A model generated the notes under the pieces. The model ran no database searches. It was not told the origin of the DNA and saw only the letters and a list, made by a program, of their open reading frames with translations. A stretch of 64,000 nucleotides of DNA, from positions 106,125 to 170,124 of the forward strand of contig JAPPGG010000066.1 in assembly GCA_028875055.1 (NCBI GenBank), given 5' to 3'. Of the stretch, positions 37,298 to 46,323 are shown in pieces (position 1 is the stretch's first letter; each line of letters begins with the position of its first letter). The translations under genes were made by a program, and so were the position numbers. Origin of the DNA: Chloroflexota bacterium (lineage in GTDB: Bacteria > Chloroflexota > Dehalococcoidia > Lucifugimonadales > UBA3495).

Positions 37298-37684
37298 TTA
37301 CAGTTCCACAATCGCCTCGATCTCCACGTCCAGCCCGTCTTCGGCCAGGGCGGTAATCTCCACCAGGGTGTTGGCGGGATACTGGCCCTGGAAGAATTCG
37401 GCGAAGAGGGCCTCCTGCCGTTCCCGGTCCGCTCGCCACTGGGGGATGCTGGTGACGAAGGTGGTGATTTTGACGATGTCAGATGGGGAGCCTCCCTCTT
37501 CGGCCACAATGCGGACGATACGGTCGAGGGTGACGCGCAACTGGTCCATGATGTGCTGACCCTGGGCCTGGGTGCCCCTGGCGGTGCAGCCGGCGATATA
37601 CAGGGTGTCGCCGGCCCGTACGCTCCGGCTGAAGGTGGGCCCGGAGGGCGCGATATCCGGGTAGTTCTTTCGTATTTTCTCCAT
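37298..37684 (-). CDS. RidA/YjgF-family protein lacking the usual catalytic Arg
   Basis: A 128-residue single-domain Rid protein (GDTLYIAGCTARGTQAQGQ, DIVKITTFVTSIPQW, VEITALAEDGLDVEIEAIVEL). Canonical RidA deaminates 2-aminoacrylate with an Arg in the motif PARSxVE; here the position reads PANTLVE, so Asn replaces Arg. It probably belongs to the Rid subgroups without imine deaminase activity, some of which act in degradation of aromatic or nitrogen compounds. It is followed on the same strand by the CoA transferase genes' direction of transcription and may be co-transcribed with them (19-bp gap). Confidence 0.9.
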   Translation of the reverse strand: MEKIRKNYPDIAPSGPTFSRSVRAGDTLYIAGCTARGTQAQGQHIMDQLRVTLDRIVRIVAEEGGSPSDIVKITTFVTSIPQWRADRERQEALFAEFFQGQYPANTLVEITALAEDGLDVEIEAIVEL

Positions 37685-37703
37685 ATCCTTACCCCCAGGT
37701 GAT

Positions 37704-38912
37704 TCAGATTACGCGAGCCGCTCGCAGCAGGCCCAGTTCCCGCAGGGAAAGCCCCAGTTCGCCGCCCAGAATCTCCACGTTGTGCTCTCCCAGGCGGGGA
37801 GCTGGCCGGGCCGCGGCCATGGCATTCTCGCCGTCAATGAAGAAGCCCGAGCCGGGATATTGCATGGGGCCGGCCTCCGGATGGTCCAGTTCCACGAAGA
37901 AACCCCGCTCCTCGAGGTGAGGGGATTCCACCACCTGCCGAGGAGTCTGGACCAGGCCGATTACGAGGCCCCGGGCCATGGTCTCCCGCATCAGGTCGAG
38001 GTTGGTCCACTGGGCCAGCCTGGGGGCCACCAGGGCATGCAGGTCCTCCCAGTGCTCCATCCGGCCGCCCCGGGTGGCGAACCTGGGGTCCAGCAGACCG
38101 GGTTCTTCCAGGAACTCGGCCCAGGCCTGCATGGGACGGCCGCCGGTGCCGGCGGTGGTCAGGGTGACCTCCCCGTCCAGGGTGGGCAGGTGCATGCCGT
38201 CCATGACGTTGCCGTCGCTGCCGCCCCGGTGGGGGTTGCGCCCAGTGTATGTGAAGGGGTGTATGAGGCCGGAGGGGGTGCTGACGGCGGCCTCCATGGT
38301 GGATACGTCTATGTGGGCGCCTCTCTCGCTTTGCTCCCGGCGCAGGAGGGCGGCCATTACGGCCACGGCGCCGTTGCGGGCGGCAGTAATTTCCATTTGC
38401 TGAAGGGCCGTGCCCATGGGGGGCATGCTGGCCGAGCCCGTCACCGCGTAAAGGTAGCCGCCCATAGCCTGGGCTACGAGGTCGTCGCCCCGGTGGCTGG
38501 CGTAGGGGCCGTCCTGGCCAAAGTAGGCAATCGATACTAGGACCAGGCCGGGGTTTGCGGCAGACAGCGTGGCGTAGTCTATGCCCTGTTCAGCCAGTTG
38601 CCCCGGTGGGAAACTTTCGACAACAATGTCGGCGGACTTGGCCAGGCGCAGGAACAGGTTTCGGCCCTCGGGCTGCTCAATATCCAGGGTTATCCCCCGC
38701 TTGTTGGTGTTGAAGGCCAGGAAAGTGGACGAGCGGTCGGGATGGGGTTCGCCGCCGATGAAGGGCGGTTCATGGCGGGACTGGTCGCCCCAGCCGGGCG
38801 GCTCCACCTTGATGGTGTCCGCGCCCTGGTCGGCCAGCAGCTTGGAGCAAAAAGCGCCGGAGGGCCGGTGGCTAAGTTCCAGGACTCGCAATTCTGAAAG
38901 TATTCTGGGCAT
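37704..38912 (-). CDS. CaiB/BaiF family III CoA transferase (1)
   Basis: A 402-residue class III CoA transferase. Diagnostic segments are LRVLELSHRPSGAFCSKLLADQGADTIKVEPPGWGD, FLAFNTNKRGITLDIEQPEGR and ADIVVESFPPGQL. The start is set at ATG 38912 (MPRILSEL) because GGAG lies just upstream, not at the GTG 11 codons earlier. These enzymes move CoA between carboxylic acids through an aspartyl-CoA intermediate. It lies 90 bp from a second CoA transferase on the same strand; substrates are unassigned. Confidence 0.93.
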   Translation of the reverse strand: MPRILSELRVLELSHRPSGAFCSKLLADQGADTIKVEPPGWGDQSRHEPPFIGGEPHPDRSSTFLAFNTNKRGITLDIEQPEGRNLFLRLAKSADIVVESFPPGQLAEQGIDYATLSAANPGLVLVSIAYFGQDGPYASHRGDDLVAQAMGGYLYAVTGSASMPPMGTALQQMEITAARNGAVAVMAALLRREQSERGAHIDVSTMEAAVSTPSGLIHPFTYTGRNPHRGGSDGNVMDGMHLPTLDGEVTLTTAGTGGRPMQAWAEFLEEPGLLDPRFATRGGRMEHWEDLHALVAPRLAQWTNLDLMRETMARGLVIGLVQTPRQVVESPHLEERGFFVELDHPEAGPMQYPGSGFFIDGENAMAAARPAPRLGEHNVEILGGELGLSLRELGLLRAARVI

Positions 38913-39002
38913 GGGTTCTCCAGTCAGTTGTCCACGAGAGGACACGAAGGTTCAGAATGGTTGTCCGGCTTTTCGCTGACTCCTGAAGCGCCTGTTGGTG
39001 TC

Positions 39003-40262
39003 CTAAGGCCTGGGTTCATCGGGCCGTGGAGCGCTGAAGATGACGCCTTCGGCTTCGAGGCCTTCAATGTCCGCGGAGGACAGTCCGGCCAGTTCGGACA
39101 GTATTTCCGAGTTGTCCTGGCCCAGTCCGGCCACCTTCGTAATAGCCATGGGATTGCCGGGGTCCCTGAAGGGGCGGCCGGCGAATACGCGGGGGCCCGC
39201 CTCCGGCGCCTGGGGATTGGGAAACTCCCACAGGAAGCCCCGAGCGTCCAGGTGGGGATCATTCACCAGGTCCTGGGCCGTCAGACAGGAACCTGCAGCG
39301 ATGCTCTGTCTTTGCAGCCGCTGGGCCAATTCCAGGTCATCGTGCCGCGAGGTCCATTCCCCAAGCAGTTCGTCCAGGGCGTGGCGGTTTTGCCAGCGGA
39401 GGAGGACGGTGGCGAACCGGTCCTCGCCGGCCCAGTCCGGAGAGCCCATGGCAATCTTCAATCTTTCCCATTCCTCGTCCGATGACACCACAATTGCAAT
39501 CCAGCGGTCATCGCCCAGGGCGGGATAGACATTGTGGGGCGCCTTCCACCAGTGGGCGCACCCCAGGCGGTCGCGGGTAATTCCATGCTGGGCCTCCAGG
39601 ATGGCGGGGCCCACGGCGGTAACGCCGGTTTCCAGCATAGTCAGGTCAATTCGCATTCCCTTGCCGGTCCGGTTGCGCTGGTACAGGGCCAGGAGGAGGG
39701 CATAGGCCACGTTGTTGCCGACGGAATGGTCCATGTAGTTATTGCTGGCCCGCATGGACGGTCCTCCCTCGTAGCCGGTGAGGTATGAGAGACCGCAAGC
39801 GGCGTCAACAGTGCGGGCGCGGGAGCCGGCGCGACGCCAGGGGCCGGTGTAACCGTACGCGGTGCTGCTGAGAGTGATGATTCGGGGGTTGATGGCAGAC
39901 AGGCTTTCATGGTCGAAGCCAAAGCGCTGCATGGTGCCGGGCCGGAAGTTGTCAGTGACGATGTCGGTCTTTTCAACCAGCTTCAGGAAGACTTCCTTGC
40001 CTCCGGGGTGGGTAACATCCATGCACAGGCTGCGCTTGTTTCGGGTACCGTAATAGACCAGGTTGCCCGCCTCGTTCCACCACTCCTCGCCGGCCTTGCC
40101 GCCGGGGAAGGGGCCGGCCTTCCGGTCCTGCAGATGGTCCGGACTTTCCACCCGGATGACGTCGGCGCCCAGGTCGGCCAGGAAGCCGGTGCCCCAGGGC
40201 AGGGCGTGGACCTGCTCCAGGGTCAGCACTCGGACGCCATCCAGCACACCCTTCTCAACCAT
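39003..40262 (-). CDS. CaiB/BaiF family III CoA transferase (2)
   Basis: A 419-residue class III CoA transferase (GVRVLTLEQVHALPWGTGFLADLGADVIRVESPDH, NKRSLCMDVTHPGGKEVFLKL, TDIVTDNFRPGTMQRFGFD). It resembles the neighbour at 37704-38912 only at family level, so the pair could be two subunits of a heteromeric enzyme, as known for some succinyl-CoA:benzylsuccinate-type transferases, or two independent enzymes. It is divergent from the dehydrogenase at 40422, with 159 bp between for both promoters. Confidence 0.93.
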   Translation of the reverse strand: MVEKGVLDGVRVLTLEQVHALPWGTGFLADLGADVIRVESPDHLQDRKAGPFPGGKAGEEWWNEAGNLVYYGTRNKRSLCMDVTHPGGKEVFLKLVEKTDIVTDNFRPGTMQRFGFDHESLSAINPRIITLSSTAYGYTGPWRRAGSRARTVDAACGLSYLTGYEGGPSMRASNNYMDHSVGNNVAYALLLALYQRNRTGKGMRIDLTMLETGVTAVGPAILEAQHGITRDRLGCAHWWKAPHNVYPALGDDRWIAIVVSSDEEWERLKIAMGSPDWAGEDRFATVLLRWQNRHALDELLGEWTSRHDDLELAQRLQRQSIAAGSCLTAQDLVNDPHLDARGFLWEFPNPQAPEAGPRVFAGRPFRDPGNPMAITKVAGLGQDNSEILSELAGLSSADIEGLEAEGVIFSAPRPDEPRP

Positions 40263-40421
40263 TTAATCCATACCTCCCCAGTCCCGAGATGCGGCGCGAG
40301 GGACAGGCCCAATGATAGTCCACCCGTAGCGCCAAGTCCACTTGGTGGTTTCCCCTAGTGTCCGCCCTTTGTGGTAACATTTGGCCCGCAATAATCCATA
40401 ACAAATTCCGGCAGGTGAAAA

Positions 40422-41303
40422 ATGGCAAACCTGGGCTTTATTGGACTGGGAACAATGGGCGGCAAGATGGTCCGGAGGTTGCTGGACGCGGGGCACACGG
40501 TTACCGGCTACAACCGCACCAGGTCGCGGGGCGACTGGCTGGTAGATATGGGCATGCTCTGGGGCGAAACTCCCCGCTCCGTGGCGGAAGCCGCCGACGT
40601 CACCTTTACGATGGTGGCCAACACCCAGGCGCTGGAGGCCGTCACCGGCGGCCCTGATGGAGTGCTTTCCGCGCTGGGGCCAGGCAAGGTTTACATTGAT
40701 ATGAGCACGGTCAGCCCCGCCGCCAGTCGGGCCCTGTCCATCCAGGTGCGGGAGCGAGGGGCGCAGATGCTGGACGCGCCGGTGTCGGGCAGCGCGGTAA
40801 CCCTGGACGCGGGGCAGCTATCGGTGATGGTGGGCGGAGAATACGAGGTGTACGAGGCGATGAAGCCCATTCTCGAGGACATTGGGCCCACCGTGGACTA
40901 CGTGGGCGAGAACGGGCTGGCGGCGACGATGAAGGTGGCGGTTAACCTGAGCCTGCCCATCCAGATTCTGTCTTTCTGCGAAAGTCTGCTGCTGGCGGAG
41001 AAGAGCGGCATTCCCCGGGAAGCGGCCATGACGGCCCTGCTGAACAGCGTGGTGGCCTCGCCGGCCCTGAAATACCGCTTTCCCCTGGCCGTGGACCCGC
41101 CCGAAGAACCCCTGTTCGACGTGACCATGATCCAGAAGGACCTGATGCTTGCCCTGGACATGGGCCGAGACCTGGAGGTCCCCATGCCCACCAGCGCCAC
41201 CACCAACGAATACCTGAACGTCTGCCGCGCCCAGGGCTTTTCCGACCAGGACTTCGCGATTCTCTACACGGTTATGCGAAGGATGGCAGGGCTGGGGGAG
41301 TAA
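40422..41303 (+). CDS. NAD(P)-dependent beta-hydroxyacid dehydrogenase (HIBADH family, 1)
   Basis: A 293-residue oxidoreductase. The Rossmann motif GFIGLGTMGGKMVRRLLDAGH is N-terminal, followed by the substrate-binding MLDAPVSGSAVTLDAGQLSVMVGG and the catalytic lysine in AATMKVAVN. It belongs with 3-hydroxyisobutyrate, tartronate-semialdehyde and 6-phosphogluconate dehydrogenase-like enzymes. An AGGTG precedes the ATG. It diverges from the CoA transferase pair and may act in the same catabolic route (inference). A paralogue lies at 51722-52654. Confidence 0.93.
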   Translation: MANLGFIGLGTMGGKMVRRLLDAGHTVTGYNRTRSRGDWLVDMGMLWGETPRSVAEAADVTFTMVANTQALEAVTGGPDGVLSALGPGKVYIDMSTVSPAASRALSIQVRERGAQMLDAPVSGSAVTLDAGQLSVMVGGEYEVYEAMKPILEDIGPTVDYVGENGLAATMKVAVNLSLPIQILSFCESLLLAEKSGIPREAAMTALLNSVVASPALKYRFPLAVDPPEEPLFDVTMIQKDLMLALDMGRDLEVPMPTSATTNEYLNVCRAQGFSDQDFAILYTVMRRMAGLGE

Positions 41304-41315
41304 ACCCGCAACCGC

Positions 41316-42926
41316 CTAATCGTCATCGGGTAGGTCGAACAGAGATGGATGCCATCGCCAGACGGTGAAGTCTTCGAATTTGGTGTGGCCTGCTTCTCCG
41401 TAGCCTGGGCCTCTTGATGTAGTGTCAAGAATCAACAAGTCTATCTCCTCTGGATTCGGTATGTCGCCCAGGCTGAAGTTGACGATGGTCACTCGCCTGT
41501 CGTTCACGTACACCCACCCTGAGTCGCCCACAACGATAATACGAACGTGGTTGGTGTCTCCTTTCTGGAGGTTGAGACCCACCAGGTCTTCTGACAATCG
41601 GCCCTGGAGCCTTGAGTCGGGACCAGACAAGCGCCAGTGGTTTAATCGACCTCCGAACTCTCCGGATATTTCAATCCAATGGTACGTGGATGGGCGGTCG
41701 ACATCAAACTGAATCCCGAAATTCCAGTGGGATTCGTTAGGGGCAAACGGCACTTCAAAAGTCACTTCTACCATCACGTCACCAACCACTTCAGGGCCTT
41801 GGTACTGCGCGAACAACCCGTCGTCCGAATCGTGAAGTATCCGACCGCCTACGGGGCCGAAGACAGGGATTAACGGATTGGGAGTAGGCGTGATTGTGGG
41901 CGTAGGAGTGGCCGGCGGCACATAGCCTGGGTCTATCTCCGAAAAGTCTCTATACATGGACGAGTCCCACTTCCAGACTGCCGCATCCTTGAAGATCGTT
42001 GCTCCCTCGAAGTCATCGTCGGCGATGAGCCAAACTCCATCCCCGCCCGTGTCAAGGTCCACACTAAATGACCCCGCAAAGGTACCGTTTACGTAAGTCC
42101 AGGCAATACCTCGGACGAGAGCGACCTGGAGCAGGTTTTCTGCTCCTGACTCGGTGTTGATTTCAGGCAACGGCCCATCCCAAAAGCCAATGACGCCTCT
42201 ATCTCCCAGTCTTGCATAGTGCTCCCAGTCCTCAGTGCTTTCAAGGGTTGTGCTGTAGAAGCGGCTCGAACCACCGTACTTGAACAAGAAGCCGTGCTCC
42301 CATTTCAAGCCTGGGTCTGGATACGGGTTCAAGAATGTAGCTTCGATAAGGATATCTCCTGGCGCCTCAAGAGCACGGTAAAACTCTAAAGTTCGGTTGT
42401 CCGGATCGTGAACGATCTCACCGTCGTACGGCCCGAAGAGAAGGAGCGATCGGTCGTACTTCAGCGGCGGCAAGGGCGTGTTGGTTGGCCGCGGCGTCGG
42501 CGTTGGCCGTGGTGTGTTCGTCGGCCCTGGTGTAGGCGTGTTCGTCGGCGTCGCAGTGGGTGCTGCAGTAGGAGTTGCCGTCGGGGTTGGGGTTGGGGTT
42601 GGAGCGGGCGTGGCAGTTGGCGAGGGGGTGGCGGTGGGTACGGGCGTATGGGTGAGAGTTGCTGTCGCCGTGGGGGTTGGTGTATTGGTAGGAGCAGGCC
42701 TGTCAGTGGGCCTGGCCGCAACGGTCGCAGCCATGCTCGCCTCAACCGTGGCATTAATGTCGGGAGTAGCGGTTGGAACTGGCGTTGGCGACTGTTGTTC
42801 GACCAGAATCGCTACAGTGGCGGGGACTTCCGGGGTGGCGGCCACTACGACCGGTTCTCCTTGACCCTGGCACGCCACCATGGCGGCAAGGGCCAAGAAT
42901 GCCGCCAGTCCCAACAGTCTGAACAT
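41316..42926 (-). CDS. Lipoprotein with Thr/Pro linker and two tandem lectin-like domains
   Basis: A 536-residue secreted protein. It has a lipobox signal (LALAAMVAC) and a roughly 90-residue Pro-Thr-Ala-rich linker built from PTPT/TATP repeats (about 65-150). Two related beta-rich domains follow at about 155-325 and 345-530, each starting (L)FGPxxGxIxHDxDxxxxxxY and ending with FxDxxVWxW. The fold resembles concanavalin/LamG-type jelly rolls. The linker presumably lifts the domains off the membrane through the cell wall. Ligand unknown. It is convergent with the dehydrogenase gene, 12 bp away. Confidence 0.85.
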   Translation of the reverse strand: MFRLLGLAAFLALAAMVACQGQGEPVVVAATPEVPATVAILVEQQSPTPVPTATPDINATVEASMAATVAARPTDRPAPTNTPTPTATATLTHTPVPTATPSPTATPAPTPTPTPTATPTAAPTATPTNTPTPGPTNTPRPTPTPRPTNTPLPPLKYDRSLLLFGPYDGEIVHDPDNRTLEFYRALEAPGDILIEATFLNPYPDPGLKWEHGFLFKYGGSSRFYSTTLESTEDWEHYARLGDRGVIGFWDGPLPEINTESGAENLLQVALVRGIAWTYVNGTFAGSFSVDLDTGGDGVWLIADDDFEGATIFKDAAVWKWDSSMYRDFSEIDPGYVPPATPTPTITPTPNPLIPVFGPVGGRILHDSDDGLFAQYQGPEVVGDVMVEVTFEVPFAPNESHWNFGIQFDVDRPSTYHWIEISGEFGGRLNHWRLSGPDSRLQGRLSEDLVGLNLQKGDTNHVRIIVVGDSGWVYVNDRRVTIVNFSLGDIPNPEEIDLLILDTTSRGPGYGEAGHTKFEDFTVWRWHPSLFDLPDDD

Positions 42927-42972
42927 CGGCCACCTCTGAATTTCGGAATTATGAGATCAGCGGCAGTATAGG

Positions 42973-43974
42973 CTACCCCTCCAGCAACCTTGCAATACCT
43001 TGCTTCACGAGGTTGTTCGCCATAATCACCTTGTAGCCGTTGTCGGTCATGGGGCGGGCGTCGGGAATGGAAAGGGACCCGGCGTGGGCTGCGTCCACCT
43101 CGGACACAGCGCGGCCAACCAGGTATTCTTCCACCTGTGTCGCCCGGTAGGGAACCGGGGCAACTCCGCCCAGGGCCACCGCAGCCTGGCGGACCGTTCC
43201 GTCAGCGACTCCCAGGCGCACGGCCACGCTGACCAGGGCAAAGTCCCCTGCCTCCCGTTCCCGGGCCTTGAGGTACAGGCTGCGGGGTGGCAGCCCGTCG
43301 GCGCCCAGATCAGCCGGGCGGGGCAGCGTAACACCCGAAACAAACTCTCCGGGCTCCAGGACCGTCTCCCGCAATACGTCAACACCGGGGCCGGCAAAAA
43401 AGGCGCCGATGGGCAAGGCGCGGCTGCCCGCGCCTCCGCTTACTTCAATGGAAGCGTCAAACACCGACAGGGCTACCGCGGTGTCGGAGGGGTGGACAAT
43501 GTAGCAGCGGTCGCCGCCGGTGACGCACAGGTACTTGGTGTTGCCGACCAGGGCAAAGCAACGGTCGCCGCCCTTCTTCAGGCACTGGGTCAGGGGGTGG
43601 CGGTAGTACCAGCAGCGGGGCCGCTGGTTAAGGTTGCCACCCAGAGTGCCCACGTTGCGGATTTGCGGGGTGGCCAGCCCGCCGGCCGCCTCGGCCAGGG
43701 AAGTGTAGGCCGCGCGAATCACCGGATGCGCCGCCACGTCGGCAATGGTGGTCATGGCGCCGATGCTCAGGCCCGCGCCGGTCTCGGCAATGCCGGCCAG
43801 GCCGGGGACGGAAACCAGGCTCACCACGCTGGCGGGACTGATAATACCCTCCTTGATTTCGTCAATCAGGTCGGAACCGCCGGCAATGATGTGGGCGGCG
43901 CCACCCTGGTCATCAGTTAGAAGGGTTGCCGCTTCCTGCAGGGTCTGCGGCTCATGGTATTGGAAGGGATGCAT
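42973..43974 (-). CDS. Xanthine dehydrogenase family FAD subunit with Cys-rich (4Fe-4S type) insertion
   Basis: A 333-residue FAD subunit (IIAGGSDLIDEIKEG, NVGTLGGNLNQ) carrying a roughly 45-residue insertion after the second FAD motif: RPRCWYYRHPLTQC, GGDRCFALVG, then YLCV and GGDRCYIVHPSD. Similar insertions in 4-hydroxybenzoyl-CoA reductase beta subunit and in PaoB bind a [4Fe-4S] cluster. Five Cys are present, and four of them presumably ligate. It pairs with the Mo subunit gene 61 bp upstream. No 2Fe-2S subunit gene is adjacent. Confidence 0.93.
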   Translation of the reverse strand: MHPFQYHEPQTLQEAATLLTDDQGGAAHIIAGGSDLIDEIKEGIISPASVVSLVSVPGLAGIAETGAGLSIGAMTTIADVAAHPVIRAAYTSLAEAAGGLATPQIRNVGTLGGNLNQRPRCWYYRHPLTQCLKKGGDRCFALVGNTKYLCVTGGDRCYIVHPSDTAVALSVFDASIEVSGGAGSRALPIGAFFAGPGVDVLRETVLEPGEFVSGVTLPRPADLGADGLPPRSLYLKAREREAGDFALVSVAVRLGVADGTVRQAAVALGGVAPVPYRATQVEEYLVGRAVSEVDAAHAGSLSIPDARPMTDNGYKVIMANNLVKQGIARLLEG

Positions 43975-44035
43975 GGATTGCTCCTGTGCCGTTAGAGTTT
44001 CAAGTGGGGAATGTGCTTTCCCTGCGCCTGAGAAG

Positions 44036-46306
44036 TCAGGCCTGTTCGCCCTGCATGGCCCGTATCACCCGGTCCGGGGTGATGGGCAGTTCGGTCAGAC
44101 GGAGCCTCAGGGCATCGTAAACGGCGTTGGCAATGGCGGGGGCGACGCCGGGACAGGGCACCTCGCCCAGGCCCTTGGCCCCCATGGGTCCCACGGGATC
44201 GACAATGTCCGCGAAGATTACCTGCAGGTCCGGGTAGTCCATTATGGTGGGACTCTTGTGTTCCAGGTAGCTGGCATTCAGGGTTACGCCGGTGGGGCCG
44301 TCGGTGACCAGTTCTTCAGAGAGGGCAAACCCCAGCATCTGGGAAATGGCGCCTTCAACCTGGTTGAGGGCCATGCGAGGATTCATAATCCGGCCCGAGT
44401 CCTGGGCTGCCACGTACCGGACCACCCGTACCCGCCCGGTATCGGTGTCCACCTCCACCTCGCAGAAGTGGGCGCCAAAGGCGTTGACAATGTAGTCGGC
44501 GCTGCCGGGGACGGGGATGGTAACCTCCTCGGTAATGGCGTCCTCGTCCATGCGGGCGGCCACGTCGGTCAGGGCCATGCTGCGGGAGGGGTCGTCGGTG
44601 ACGAACACCCTGCCGTCGCGGATATCCAGCTGCATTACCGGGGCCTCCAGCCCGTCGGAAGCCAGGTCCAGCAGCTGGCGCCGGACCTCAGCGGCGGCCC
44701 GCACCAGGGCGCTGCCGGTGGAGAAGGTGGCGGTGGAGCCGGCGGTAATCGGCGCCTCGGGCGTAGTGGCCGAATCCCCAAAGACGGTAATCACATCCTC
44801 GGGGCTGACCCCCAGAATTTCGGCGGTCATCTGGGGCAGCACGGTAGTCGCGCCTTCACCCACGTCCATCAAACCGCTGAGCAACGAAATCTCGCCGGTC
44901 TTTGCCACGCTGACAGTGGCGGCGGAGGTGGAGCCGGGACCGCCGCGATAGATCATCATGCTCATGCCCTTGCCCCGCTTCTTCGACGGGTCGGCGGGCT
45001 GTTCCAGGGGCTGGTCCCAGCCGAAGGCGGCCGCGCCTCGGGTCAGGCACTCCTCCAGGCCGTTGCTGGAAAAGGGGATGCCACCCTCAATGGGCTGGCT
45101 GTCAACTATCTGGTCCGGAGGCGACAGGCGGGGGCCGGGCTGGCCTTCCGGCGGCACCCGGTTCCGCTGGCGAAACTCCAGGGAGTCCATTCCCAGCGCC
45201 TCCGCGATGCGGTCCATCAGGGTCTCCAGGGCAAAATGGCCCTGGGGAGCGCCCAGCGCCCGGTATGAACCGGCAGAGGGGCAGTTGGTGTAAGCAAGGT
45301 AGGACTCGTAAAGGACGTTGGGGCAGTGGTACAGGTAGATGATGCCCTGTCCGGCGCGGCGAGCCACCCCGGGGCCGGAAGCGGCGTAGGCTCCGGTGTT
45401 GAGGGTTGACGTACCGTGGATGGCGGTAATGGTCCCGTCCCGCTTCACGCCCACCTTGAGGTGGATGCGGCCGGCGTGGCGGGTACGTCCGGCCACAAAT
45501 TCATCCTCCCGGGAAAACTCGATGCGGACGGGCCTGCCCGCCTCTCGGGCAAGCAGCGCCGCAAGGGCAGCCAGGCGGGACTCGTCCTTATTGCCGAAGC
45601 CGCCGCCCAGGAAGGGGCCAATCATCTGGATGTTTTCCATCGGGATTTCCAGCGCCTGGGACAGGGCCACCTGGTCCACGTGAACGCCCCGGGTGGACTT
45701 CCAGACGGTGACGGAGTCGCCATCCCAGCTGGCCATGGCCGCCCGGGGTTCCATGGGCGTGGCCGAGTGGCAGGCGATGTCGTAGGTCTCTTCCATTACG
45801 AGGTCGGCCTGGGCGAAGCCGTTCTCAACGTTGCCGCGCCCGATGGACAGGGGCGGGTTTATGGCCAGGTTTCCCCCGGGGTGAATGTCAATGGCGTCGG
45901 GGGCCAGCGCGGAATCGGCGTCGGTATAGAAGGGCAGGACTTCGTACTCAACCTTGATGAGGGACAGGGCATGGAGCGCTGCGTCATCGTCCACGGCGGC
46001 CACGACGGCTACCTCATCGCCCACAAACCGCACGCGGGTATCCAGGATGCTGGTATCCAGGGCTATGGGCGCCACCGCCCTGCGGGGCACGTTGAAGGGA
46101 GTGATGATTGCTTCAACCCCTGGAAGCCGTTCCGCTTCGGAAGTATCGATGCTGACTATATTGGCGTGGGGATAAGGACTGCGCAGAACGTGGCCGTAAA
46201 GCATCCCCGGCAATTTCAGGTCCGCCGAGTACCTGGCCTGGCCGACCAGTTTTTCAGGAAAGTCGCGGCGCGGTACGTTCTGTCCAACAACTGAAAGGGT
46301 TGTCAT
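44036..46306 (-). CDS. Xanthine dehydrogenase family, molybdopterin-binding subunit (second locus)
   Basis: A 756-residue Mo subunit. It begins VGQNVPRRDFPEKLVGQARYSADLKLPGMLYGHVLRSPYPHANI, has GPFLGGGFGNKDE and GSYRALGAPQGHFALET, and ends with GAKGLGEVPCPGVAPAIANAVYDAL, including the catalytic Glu. The active-site loop is not that of form I CO dehydrogenase. The paired FAD subunit has a 4Fe-4S-type insertion, as in aryl-CoA reductases and PaoABC-type aldehyde oxidoreductases. The essential 2Fe-2S subunit is not encoded nearby and must be supplied from elsewhere, possibly from 8730-9209. Confidence 0.95.
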   Translation of the reverse strand: MTTLSVVGQNVPRRDFPEKLVGQARYSADLKLPGMLYGHVLRSPYPHANIVSIDTSEAERLPGVEAIITPFNVPRRAVAPIALDTSILDTRVRFVGDEVAVVAAVDDDAALHALSLIKVEYEVLPFYTDADSALAPDAIDIHPGGNLAINPPLSIGRGNVENGFAQADLVMEETYDIACHSATPMEPRAAMASWDGDSVTVWKSTRGVHVDQVALSQALEIPMENIQMIGPFLGGGFGNKDESRLAALAALLAREAGRPVRIEFSREDEFVAGRTRHAGRIHLKVGVKRDGTITAIHGTSTLNTGAYAASGPGVARRAGQGIIYLYHCPNVLYESYLAYTNCPSAGSYRALGAPQGHFALETLMDRIAEALGMDSLEFRQRNRVPPEGQPGPRLSPPDQIVDSQPIEGGIPFSSNGLEECLTRGAAAFGWDQPLEQPADPSKKRGKGMSMMIYRGGPGSTSAATVSVAKTGEISLLSGLMDVGEGATTVLPQMTAEILGVSPEDVITVFGDSATTPEAPITAGSTATFSTGSALVRAAAEVRRQLLDLASDGLEAPVMQLDIRDGRVFVTDDPSRSMALTDVAARMDEDAITEEVTIPVPGSADYIVNAFGAHFCEVEVDTDTGRVRVVRYVAAQDSGRIMNPRMALNQVEGAISQMLGFALSEELVTDGPTGVTLNASYLEHKSPTIMDYPDLQVIFADIVDPVGPMGAKGLGEVPCPGVAPAIANAVYDALRLRLTELPITPDRVIRAMQGEQA

Positions 46307-46323
46307 GGGTGGCTCCTCAGGTT

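Noticed and set aside
42460..42840. CRISPR or minisatellite array in the repetitive stretch
   Set aside because: The repeats are in-frame codons of the Pro/Thr linker with no spacer structure; no CRISPR array was found anywhere in the window.
42408..42971. Plus-strand Arg/Trp/Gly-rich frame
   Set aside because: Reverse reading of the Pro/Thr linker of the lipoprotein gene.
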